Of a stretch of DNA of 30,273 nucleotides, positions 23,786-30,273 are shown piece after piece. The DNA comes from SIG644 sp045613985 (GTDB lineage Bacteria > Bacillota > Clostridia > Oscillospirales > CAG-272), in NCBI GenBank assembly GCA_045613985.1, contig JAZLCA010000068.1:1-30273 (forward strand), read 5' to 3'. The position numbers and the translations under genes were made by a program. Each line of letters starts with the position of its first letter. Position 1 is the first letter of the stretch. Under the pieces are notes generated by a model that saw nothing but the letters and a program-made list of their open reading frames with translations, did not search any database and was not told the origin of the DNA.

Positions 23786-23843
23786 TAGTTTAACAAGAAG
23801 CTGCGCGAAATTTCAGTATTTTCCCTTCGTTTTTTACAAAAGC

Positions 23844-23869
23844 AAACGACACCACGGAGGGTGTCGCTT
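23844..23869 (-). terminator. Terminator downstream of cotJC
   Basis: A hairpin with a 7-bp core CGACACC / GGTGTCG, extended by G-U and A-U pairs, begins 17 bases after the cotJC stop and is followed by GCTTTTG. It also separates the cotJ operon from the TetR operon. Confidence 0.75.
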
Positions 23870-23885
23870 GTTTTTGGCTCGTGTA

Positions 23886-24491
23886 TTATTTTCTCCGGCG
23901 ATCAAACGCAGGATTATAACCATAAATATTCTTATGGTCCGCGCGTTCCTGGACGCGACGCAGGCAGTCGCCGAATCTCTGATAATGCACGACCTCACGT
24001 TCTCTCAAAAACTTGATCGGATCTCGCACGTCGGGGTCATCGGTCAAGCGCAGGATATTGTCGTAGGTCACGCGAGCCTTTTGCTCGGCTGCCAGGTCCT
24101 CGTTCAAATCGGCAATGGGATCGCCCTTGACGCCAACATATTTCATATCATTGGGCACACCCGAGGCGGCGACAGGATAGACACCGGTCGTGTGATCGAT
24201 GAAATAAGGGGCAAACGGCGTATCCTTGATCTGATCCTCTTTGATGTTGCGCGTCAGTTGGTGTATGATGGCGCAAACCATTTCAAGATGGCCGAGCTCC
24301 TCGCTTCCGATGTCCGTCAGCATACCGACGACCTCACCATCCGGCATGGAATAACGCTGGTGCAAATAGCGCATGGAGGCACTGAGCTCGCCGTCAGGGC
24401 CGCCGACTTGGCTAATGATCATGGAAGCCAGGGTAGGATTGGGAGTCTTAATTCGAACAGGATACTGCAGTTTCTTCTCATAAATCCACAT
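23886..24491 (-). CDS. cotJC: Spore coat protein CotJC, manganese-catalase family
   Basis: The 201-residue protein is a CotJC-type dimanganese catalase of the inner spore coat. It starts MWIYEKKLQYPVRIKTPNP, the usual CotJC text. Candidate metal ligands are E35, E65 and H68 (GELSASMRYL, SEELGHLEM), followed by AAEQKARVTYDNIL and REREVVHYQRF with further Glu and His. These match the spacing of Lactobacillus manganese catalase (E35, E66, H69). Family members break down hydrogen peroxide and pack into the spore. It is the third gene of cotJABC, 12 nt behind cotJB, with a GGGGGA ribosome binding site. Its presence is direct evidence that this lineage forms, or descends from, endospore formers. 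Confidence 0.95.
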   Translation of the reverse strand: MWIYEKKLQYPVRIKTPNPTLASMIISQVGGPDGELSASMRYLHQRYSMPDGEVVGMLTDIGSEELGHLEMVCAIIHQLTRNIKEDQIKDTPFAPYFIDHTTGVYPVAASGVPNDMKYVGVKGDPIADLNEDLAAEQKARVTYDNILRLTDDPDVRDPIKFLREREVVHYQRFGDCLRRVQERADHKNIYGYNPAFDRRRK

Positions 24492-24503
24492 AATTCTTCC
24501 CCC

Positions 24504-24962
24504 TCACTTATTATCATTGCCGGGAAAATCAGCATGCCAAGGCCACGGTGCCCGACACCAATCCCAATTTGTCGTACTTTGGTTTCCCCATGCCGTCAAC
24601 GGGCCGCAAGCTTTCTCATACGCTTCGGCAACCTCTCGCCGTTGCTGCAGCAGGTGGTGATAGTAGCTTTTTGCCTCGCAGCAATCGGGATAAGCATCCA
24701 GATACAGCACCGTTTCCTGAATGGAAAAATCCAGCTTTTGCAGGCGACACATCAGCTCCTGGCATTCACGGGAGCATTCGCGGCGAGACGGCATGTCACT
24801 CTCTTGACAGCCGCAGCCGGGTCTGGTATCCCCCCTTCTCTCACCGCATCGGCAGGCTCCGCCGCTACGGGAGCAAATCGGGCAGCTATTCTGGGCGTAA
24901 TTTTGCCCATACGGTACATTGCCGGCGCACCGTCTTCCATAGTTATTATTTCTCATTCCCAC
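24504..24962 (-). CDS. cotJB: Spore coat protein CotJB with cysteine-rich N-terminal extension
   Basis: The C-terminal 85 residues match CotJB (LMCRLQKLDFSIQETVLYLD, then AYPDCCEAKSYYHHLLQQRR), a small spore coat protein that assembles with CotJC. The usual CotJB is about 85 residues. This one is 152, because about 65 residues precede it that contain roughly ten cysteines in clusters (NSCPIC, GACRCG, PGCGCQ, RRECSREC). The start is a GTG at 24962, nine bases after an AAAGGGGG ribosome binding site; an ATG two codons later is 15 bases away. It overlaps the cotJA end by 17 bases, which implies translational coupling. The role of the extension is unknown; metal binding or disulfide cross-linking is an inference. 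Confidence 0.9.
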   Translation of the reverse strand: MGMRNNNYGRRCAGNVPYGQNYAQNSCPICSRSGGACRCGERRGDTRPGCGCQESDMPSRRECSRECQELMCRLQKLDFSIQETVLYLDAYPDCCEAKSYYHHLLQQRREVAEAYEKACGPLTAWGNQSTTNWDWCRAPWPWHADFPGNDNK

Positions 24963-25308
24963 GGCAGTCTACCCCCTTTCCATCGCCATAAAACGGCTTA
25001 TCAAGCTCTTCAAACATAGTACCGCGGCGAAAGGCCGTATCCACGTCATACACGCCCGCAAAGCGATTCATCGGCGCATATACGGCGGCCAGAATACCGT
25101 CCTCCACGCCAAAGCCGCATACCTGCACCTTGGCATCGGGCGGACAGGCACATTCCCCGCAACCACCTCTGTAAGCGTGCAATGCATACTCTTCTTGCTT
25201 TTCCGGATAATTCAAGGGCGCGCGGCAAGCACACACGGGTCCCGTCCTCATCTCGATTCCGTCGTCCTTGTTAAACTCGCGACGGATCAATTGTTGCATA
25301 TCACTCAA
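24946..25308 (-). CDS. cotJA: Spore coat protein CotJA, cysteine-rich
   Basis: The C-terminal half carries the CotJA signature (LAAVYAPMNRFAGVYDVDTA, then FRRGTMFEELDKPFYG), a small coat-associated protein needed for assembly of CotJC. At 120 residues it is longer than the usual 80 or so. The extra N-terminal part holds cysteine clusters (GPVCACRAP, GGCGECACPP, VQVCGF). The start is a TTG at 25308, placed eight bases after the GGGAGG ribosome binding site. The in-frame ATG at 25299 is 17 bases away, too far for that site. It is the first gene of the operon. A sporulation-type promoter with a CATACCTT -10 lies just upstream. In Bacillus the operon is driven by sigma-E in the mother cell. Confidence 0.88.
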   Translation of the reverse strand: MSDMQQLIRREFNKDDGIEMRTGPVCACRAPLNYPEKQEEYALHAYRGGCGECACPPDAKVQVCGFGVEDGILAAVYAPMNRFAGVYDVDTAFRRGTMFEELDKPFYGDGKGVDCRGNEK

Positions 25309-25326
25309 AAAACATTCCTCCCTTCA

Positions 25327-25342
25327 AGGCGGCAAGCCGCCT
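25327..25342 (-). other. GC-rich hairpin in the cotJA leader
   Basis: AGGCGGC-AA-GCCGCCT forms a perfect 7-bp inverted repeat, just before the GGGAGG ribosome binding site of cotJA. It lacks a T run, so it is more likely an mRNA-stabilising or translational element than a terminator. Confidence 0.5.
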
Positions 25343-25348
25343 CAATAC

Positions 25349-25378
25349 AAGGTATGCACCCACGCGAAAAAATGTCAA
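25349..25378 (-). promoter_or_regulatory. Candidate cotJ promoter (sigma-E-like -10)
   Basis: CATACCTT (25349-25356) resembles the sigma-E -10 consensus CATACA-T. A good sigma-E -35 is not visible, and a TTGACA lies upstream at 25373-25378. No strong sigma-A -10 is present here, unlike at the nine other promoters in the window. Confidence 0.35.
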
Positions 25379-25398
25379 AGATTGACTATATTCGTCGT

Positions 25399-25437
25399 AA
25401 AAAAGCAGAAGCGCGGCAAGGTTGCCCTTGCCGCGCT
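25399..25437 (-). terminator. rpoC terminator
   Basis: A 12-bp perfect stem (AGCGCGGCAAGG / CCTTGCCGCGCT) with a four-base loop lies about 25 bases after the rpoC stop. A run of six T follows five bases beyond the stem on the minus strand. Confidence 0.88.
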
Positions 25438-25460
25438 CTTTTATTTGATTGCAAATGCAA

Positions 25461-28400
25461 TTATTCTGCTTGTGCTACGACAGTGGAAAACTCACCGTCC
25501 AGCAATACGTCAGCGTCCTCATCCGTCTCTTGATTGTTCTTGACCTGGATGCCACGGTAGCAAGCCAGACCCGTACCTGCGGGAATGAGCTTACCAATGA
25601 TAACATTTTCTTTCAGACCGCACAGATTATCCACCTTACCGCAGATAGCCGCCTCGGTCAGAACCTTGGTGGTCTCCTGGAAGGAAGCTGCCGACATAAA
25701 GGAGGTCGTCTGGAGCGATGCCTTGGTGATACCCAACAGAACGGGGCTACCAACCGCGGGCTTGAGTGCATCTTCGCCGGCGTTGACACGAGCCTCGATG
25801 GCATTGTTTGCCTCTTCCAGCTCGAGAATATCAACCAGAGCGCCCTGCAAGAGATCCGTGTCACCGTTATCCTCGATGCGTACCTTGCGGGTCATCTGAC
25901 GAGCGATGATCTCAATGTGCTTATCGTTAACGTCACAAGACTGCGAACGGTAAACGCGCTGAATTTCCTTGATAACGTACTCATAAACAGCGTTCAGACC
26001 CAGAATACGCATGATATCGGCGGGAGCCTTGTTACCGTCGGTCAGACCCTGACCGCGTACAACGTGCTCGCCGTCCATGATGGACAGACGCATGCCGTAA
26101 GGAATGACGTACTTAACGAGCTCGCCCGTCTCTTCGGAGTTGATGTGAACCTCGTTAATACCGGGCATCTCACCCACCTGAATGTGAGCAATACCCGAAT
26201 GCTCGGTCATGATGGCAGGCTTCTTGGGCTGACGTGCCTCAAACAGCTCTTCGACACGAGGCAGACCCTGAGTAATGTCCGAACCTGCGACACCACCCGA
26301 GTGGAAGGTTCTCATGGTCAGCTGAGTACCGGGCTCACCGATGGACTGAGCCGCGATGATACCGACGGCCTCACCGACATTGACCGACAGACCGGAAGCA
26401 AGGTCAGCACCGTAGCAGCGTGCGCAGATACCATCCTTGGCATGGCACTGGATAACGGTGCGGATATACACCTTATCGATGCCGGCCTTGACGATAGCGT
26501 CTGCCTGCTCCTCGCTGATCATCTCATCGTCGCCGACAATAACCTCGCCCGTCGTGGGATTGACCACGGGGCCGATGGTGTAACGGCCAACGATACGGTC
26601 CTCGAGAGACTCGAGCACATTCTTATCCTTTTCATCCACGATGGCATTGACCCATGCGCCCTTGGTGGTATCGCACTTTTCTTCACGAATGATGACGTTA
26701 TGCGAAACGTCGACCAGACGACGAGTCAGGTAACCGGAGTCTGCGGTACGGAGTGCCGTATCGGACAGCGACTTACGCGAACCCTTTGCACCCATGAAGT
26801 ACTCCAGGATCTTCATACCTTCGCGGAAGTTGGACTTAATCGGGATTTCGATGGTTCTACCGTCCGTGTTAAACATCAGACCACGCATACCTGCCAGCTG
26901 ACGCATCTGTGCGATCGAACCACGGGCACCGGAATCAGACATGATCTTAATGGGGTTGAAGGTGGAGAAGCTGTTCTGCAACGCCGCCGTAACGTCACCC
27001 GTTGTCTGTTCCCAAATCTTACATACGTTGTTATAGCGCTCTTCCTCGGACAATTCGCCGCGCAGGAAGTGCTTGTAGATGATATCGACCTTTTTCTGAG
27101 CCTCTGCCAGATAAGCGGGCTTTTCCTTGGGGATGGTCATGTCGTAGACCGAGATGGAGAAGGATGCACGCGTCGAATACTTGTAGCCCATCTCCTTGAT
27201 GGCGTCCAGCATCTGAGCACACTCAGCGGCGCCATGCTTCTTGATGCAGAAGTCGATGATCTGACCCAGCTGCTTTTTCTTGGTCACGAACTCAACCTCA
27301 AGCTTGAAGGCGTTGTCGGGATTGGTTCTATCAACGAAGCCCAGGTCCTGAGGAATGGGCTGGTTGAAGATCAGACGACCCAGCGTCGTCTCAATGGTCT
27401 TGTAGCGGACGACGCCGTCGATCTCGCGGGAAACGCGGACCTTACACAGCGCGTGCAAGCCCAACTCGCCATTGGCGTAAGCCATGAGTGCTTCGTTGTA
27501 ATCGCGGAAGCAGTTGCCCTCACCCGGCTCGCCTTCCTTGAGCATCGTCAAGTAGTAGGAACCCAGGATCATATCCTGCGAAGGAACCGTAACGGCACGA
27601 CCGTTCATGGGCTTGAGCAGGTTGTTGGCAGACAGCATCAAGAATCTTGCCTCAGCCTGAGCTTCGGCAGACAGAGGAACGTGTACAGGCATCTGGTCAC
27701 CGTCGAAGTCCGCGTTGAATGCGGGGCATACCAGCGGGTGCAGACGGATCGCACGGCCCTCGACCAGCACGGGCTCGAACGCCTGAATGGACAGACGGTG
27801 AAGCGTGGGTGCGCGGTTCAAAAGGACGGGGTGTTCCTTGATAACGTTTTCCAGAGCATCCCAAACGCAGGAATTCTCGTATGCCTTGTCGATCTTCTTC
27901 TGTGCGTCCTTGACGTTGGTAGCCTTCTGCATCTCGACCAGTCTCTTGATAACGAAAGGCTTGAACAGCTCGATTGCCATTTCCTTGGGCAGACCGCACT
28001 GATAGATTTTAAGGTTAGGACCAACGACGATAACGGAACGACCGGAATAGTCAACACGCTTACCGAGCAGGTTCTGACGGAAGCGGCCCTGCTTACCTCT
28101 GAGCATCTCGGACAGAGACTTCAGGGGACGGTTGGATGCGCCCGTAACGGGCTTGCCGCGGCGGCCGTTGTCGATCAGAGCGTCGACAGCCTCCTGCAGC
28201 ATTCTCTTCTCGTTGCGGACCACGATCTCAGGCGTGCGGATCTCAAGCAGCTTCTTCAGACGGTTGTTACGGCTGATGACGCGGCGATACAGCTCGTTAA
28301 GGTCGGAGCAAGCAAAGCGGCCGCCGTCCAGCTGAACCATGGGACGAATGTCCGCAGGCAGGACGGGAACAACGTCCAGGACCATCCAATCCAGATTGTT

Positions 28401-29066
28401 GCCCGACTTACGGAAAGCCTCAACGACTTCCAGACGCTTGATGATACGGGTCTTCTTCTGACCGGTTGCAGTAACCAAGTCTGTCTTGAGCTCATGTGCC
28501 AGAGCCTCGACGTCGATGCCCTGGAGCAGCTCCTTGATCGCCTCCGCGCCCATACCGACGCGGAAAGCGTTTGCATACATTTCACGGTACTCCTCGAGCT
28601 GCTTTTCGGACAGGACTGTACCCTTTACCAGAGGCGTCGTACCGGGATCCAGCACGACGTTCTCGGCAAAGTACAGCACCTGCTCAAGAAGCTTGGGAGA
28701 AATATCGAGGATCAGTGCCATGCGGGAGGGGATCGCCTTGAAATACCAGATGTGAGACACCGGGCAAGCAAGCTCGATATGGCCCATACGCTCACGGCGC
28801 ACCTTCTTGGTGGTGACGTCAACGCCGCACTTTTCGCACTTGATGATTTCTTTGGTGTGCGAGTTCTTATACTTACCGCACGCACAAGCGCCATCCTTGG
28901 TCGGGCCAAAGATACGCTCGCAGAACAAGCCTCCGACTTCGGGCCTGAGGGTTCTGTAATTGATGGTCTCGGGCTTGGTGACCTCGCCATAGGACCACTC
29001 ACGGATCATATCCGGAGAGGCAAGACCAATTTTAATCGAAGAAAATTCGTTACGCTCTACAGCCAT
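25461..29066 (-). CDS. rpoC: DNA-directed RNA polymerase subunit beta'
   Basis: The 1201-residue product is the beta' subunit of RNA polymerase. It starts MAVERNEFSSIKIGLASPDM, with the first zinc site CACGKYK...CEKCGVDV near residue 60-80. The catalytic magnesium motif NADFDGDQM lies near residue 450. The second zinc site comes later (CDTTKGA, QCHAKDGICARCYG), followed by the trigger-loop region GEPGTQLTMRTFHSGG. Length is typical of Clostridia, without the large proteobacterial insertions. The C-terminus ends in an acidic segment (NNQETDEDADVLLDGEFSTV). The start has a GGGAG ribosome binding site and lies 18 nt behind rpoB, the usual rpoBC operon. It ends in a strong terminator. Confidence 0.98.
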   Translation of the reverse strand: MAVERNEFSSIKIGLASPDMIREWSYGEVTKPETINYRTLRPEVGGLFCERIFGPTKDGACACGKYKNSHTKEIIKCEKCGVDVTTKKVRRERMGHIELACPVSHIWYFKAIPSRMALILDISPKLLEQVLYFAENVVLDPGTTPLVKGTVLSEKQLEEYREMYANAFRVGMGAEAIKELLQGIDVEALAHELKTDLVTATGQKKTRIIKRLEVVEAFRKSGNNLDWMVLDVVPVLPADIRPMVQLDGGRFACSDLNELYRRVISRNNRLKKLLEIRTPEIVVRNEKRMLQEAVDALIDNGRRGKPVTGASNRPLKSLSEMLRGKQGRFRQNLLGKRVDYSGRSVIVVGPNLKIYQCGLPKEMAIELFKPFVIKRLVEMQKATNVKDAQKKIDKAYENSCVWDALENVIKEHPVLLNRAPTLHRLSIQAFEPVLVEGRAIRLHPLVCPAFNADFDGDQMPVHVPLSAEAQAEARFLMLSANNLLKPMNGRAVTVPSQDMILGSYYLTMLKEGEPGEGNCFRDYNEALMAYANGELGLHALCKVRVSREIDGVVRYKTIETTLGRLIFNQPIPQDLGFVDRTNPDNAFKLEVEFVTKKKQLGQIIDFCIKKHGAAECAQMLDAIKEMGYKYSTRASFSISVYDMTIPKEKPAYLAEAQKKVDIIYKHFLRGELSEEERYNNVCKIWEQTTGDVTAALQNSFSTFNPIKIMSDSGARGSIAQMRQLAGMRGLMFNTDGRTIEIPIKSNFREGMKILEYFMGAKGSRKSLSDTALRTADSGYLTRRLVDVSHNVIIREEKCDTTKGAWVNAIVDEKDKNVLESLEDRIVGRYTIGPVVNPTTGEVIVGDDEMISEEQADAIVKAGIDKVYIRTVIQCHAKDGICARCYGADLASGLSVNVGEAVGIIAAQSIGEPGTQLTMRTFHSGGVAGSDITQGLPRVEELFEARQPKKPAIMTEHSGIAHIQVGEMPGINEVHINSEETGELVKYVIPYGMRLSIMDGEHVVRGQGLTDGNKAPADIMRILGLNAVYEYVIKEIQRVYRSQSCDVNDKHIEIIARQMTRKVRIEDNGDTDLLQGALVDILELEEANNAIEARVNAGEDALKPAVGSPVLLGITKASLQTTSFMSAASFQETTKVLTEAAICGKVDNLCGLKENVIIGKLIPAGTGLACYRGIQVKNNQETDEDADVLLDGEFSTVVAQAE

Positions 29067-29084
29067 TCTTCTTACACTCCCTTA

Positions 29085-30273
29085 TCAGTTATCGTCGCCG
29101 TAATAATCGTCGTCGCCCGATTCGTCCTCATATACGCTTCCGTACATGGAGTCTTCGTCGTCGCTTGCGATCAGGCTGTCGTCGCCGTCCTCGTGATCGA
29201 TCACGAAGGAATCCAGAAGATCGTCCGTCTCAACGCCCTGCTCCAATTCCTCGCTCAAAGCCTTGATATCTGCCTTGGAGTAAGGAACGGGCTCATCCTC
29301 GCTGCACAGGGTGGAAAGTTGGATCTCTTCGCCCTTTTCGTTAAGAACGCGAACGTCAAGAGCAAGCGACTGCAGCTCCTTGACCAGAACCTTGAAGGAC
29401 TCGGGAACGCCCGGCGTGGGGATGTTCTGTCCCTTGATGATCGCCTCGTATGCACGGCGGCGACCGTTGATATCGTCCGACTTGACCGTCAAAATTTCCT
29501 GCAAGGTGTAGGCGGCACCGTAAGCCTCGAGTGCCCAAACCTCCATCTCACCGAATCTCTGACCACCGAACTGAGCCTTACCGCCCAGAGGCTGCTGGGT
29601 AACCAGCGAGTACGGACCGTTGGAACGTGCGTGGATCTTATCGTCAACCAGGTGGTGCAGCTTGAGGTAGTACATGATACCGACCGTAACGGGGTTGTCA
29701 AAGGGCTCGCCCGTACGTCCGTCGTACAGTACCGTCTTACCGTCGATGACCTTCAGACGCTTTTCGGCACGCAGCGTGTCAATATATTCTTTATTGAGAA
29801 GCTCTTCCGCGGACAACAGTCGCAGATCCTTCTTGCCGGTCTCGGCGTCGGTCACTTCCTCGTACAGATCCTTGCCCTCGGCGTTTTCCAGCGGGAATAC
29901 GTCGCGGTACAGGCCTGCCGCCTTGAGGCACTCGAGAATGTCCTTCTCGTTTGCACCGTCGAAGACGGGAGTCATGATCTTCCAACCCAGCTTACGGGCA
30001 GCAATACCGAGGTGAACCTCAAGCACCTGACCGATGTTCATACGGGAAGGAACGCCCAGGGGGTTAAGGACGATATCCAGAGGAGTACCGTCGGGAAGGA
30101 AGGGCATATCCTCGGGGGGCAGAATGCGGGATACGACACCCTTGTTACCGTGGCGACCTGCCATCTTGTCACCGACCGAGATCTTTCTCTTCTGTGCGAT
30201 ATAAACGCGGACAACCTTGTTGACGCCGGCGGGCAGATCGTCGCCCTGCTCGTGGCTGAATACCTTTACGTCA
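29085..30273 (-). CDS. rpoB: DNA-directed RNA polymerase subunit beta (3' part only)
   Basis: About 395 C-terminal codons of the beta subunit are visible; the rest lies beyond the right edge. The frame reads in from the window edge with VFSHEQGDDLPAGVNKVVRV, continues through AQKRKISVGDKMAGRHGNKG and VVSRILPPEDMPFLPDGTP. It includes QPLGGKAQFGGQRFGEMEVW and LEAYGAAYTLQEILT, the clamp-closing region that contacts beta'. The internal ATG at 30164 is not the start. The C-terminus has a long acidic tail (ASDDEDSMYGSVYEDESGDD, then DYYGDDN). The gene is followed by rpoC after 18 nt. Identity is secure. Confidence 0.98.
   Translation of the reverse strand, partial: DVKVFSHEQGDDLPAGVNKVVRVYIAQKRKISVGDKMAGRHGNKGVVSRILPPEDMPFLPDGTPLDIVLNPLGVPSRMNIGQVLEVHLGIAARKLGWKIMTPVFDGANEKDILECLKAAGLYRDVFPLENAEGKDLYEEVTDAETGKKDLRLLSAEELLNKEYIDTLRAEKRLKVIDGKTVLYDGRTGEPFDNPVTVGIMYYLKLHHLVDDKIHARSNGPYSLVTQQPLGGKAQFGGQRFGEMEVWALEAYGAAYTLQEILTVKSDDINGRRRAYEAIIKGQNIPTPGVPESFKVLVKELQSLALDVRVLNEKGEEIQLSTLCSEDEPVPYSKADIKALSEELEQGVETDDLLDSFVIDHEDGDDSLIASDDEDSMYGSVYEDESGDDDYYGDDN

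Noticed and set aside
23868..25019. A 383-codon plus-strand open frame.
   Set aside because: It is antisense to cotJC and cotJB, which carry clear family signatures.

Overview
The window looks like a chromosomal stretch of an endospore-forming, anaerobic Clostridia-type Bacillota of moderate GC, probably a gut-associated Oscillospiraceae-like lineage (the rank below class is inference). The supporting signs are a cotJABC spore-coat operon, an NfnAB flavin-bifurcating transhydrogenase, a sodium-pump decarboxylase beta subunit, strong AGGAGG ribosome binding sites, and nine near-consensus sigma-A promoters that all have 17-bp spacers. Coding is dense. I see no tRNA, rRNA, insertion sequence, prophage or CRISPR array.

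Layout: (1) 1-5904, minus: a DNA-repair operon uvrB - PHP phosphoesterase - uvrA, driven by one promoter; uvrA runs off the left edge a few residues before its end. (2) 6030-7664, plus: oadB-like and oadG-like sodium-pump subunits without the catalytic alpha or biotin subunit, closed by a bidirectional terminator. (3) 7665-8268, minus: a small unknown membrane protein whose promoter overlaps a perfect palindrome. (4) 8317-10617, plus: a solute-binding-like lipoprotein and a D-lyxose-isomerase-like cupin, each with its own promoter. (5) 10630-13293, plus: a BlaI-type repressor and an M56 (BlaR1-like) membrane metalloprotease with a non-penicillin-binding extracellular part, preceded by two perfect operators. 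(6) 13300-14931, minus: a Gfo/Idh/MocA oxidoreductase and dUTPase. (7) 15057-18937, minus: nfnA-nfnB-pyk, which joins NAD(P)H/ferredoxin balance to the last step of glycolysis. (8) 18825-19150: a 326-bp gap holding the nfnA promoter, a terminator-like hairpin and an unexplained block. (9) 19151-23785, minus: six tightly packed genes (alpha/beta hydrolase, TetR repressor, flavin-reductase-like split barrel, NAD(P)-binding SDR-like protein, DUF1295/steroid-5-alpha-reductase-like membrane enzyme, unknown membrane protein). (10) 23844-25378, minus: cotJA-cotJB-cotJC with unusually cysteine-rich CotJA and CotJB. (11) 25399-30273, minus: rpoC with its terminator, and the 3' part of rpoB.

The best candidate for an undescribed system is the TetR-controlled six-gene operon at 19151-23785. 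Its parts suggest reductive modification of a small hydrophobic compound (steroid-, isoprenoid- or quinone-like) at the membrane, but the substrate cannot be read from the sequence. Secondary candidates are the PHP protein inside the uvrBA operon, the M56 sensor with its unusual extracellular part, the cysteine-rich CotJ proteins and the unexplained block at 19003-19150.
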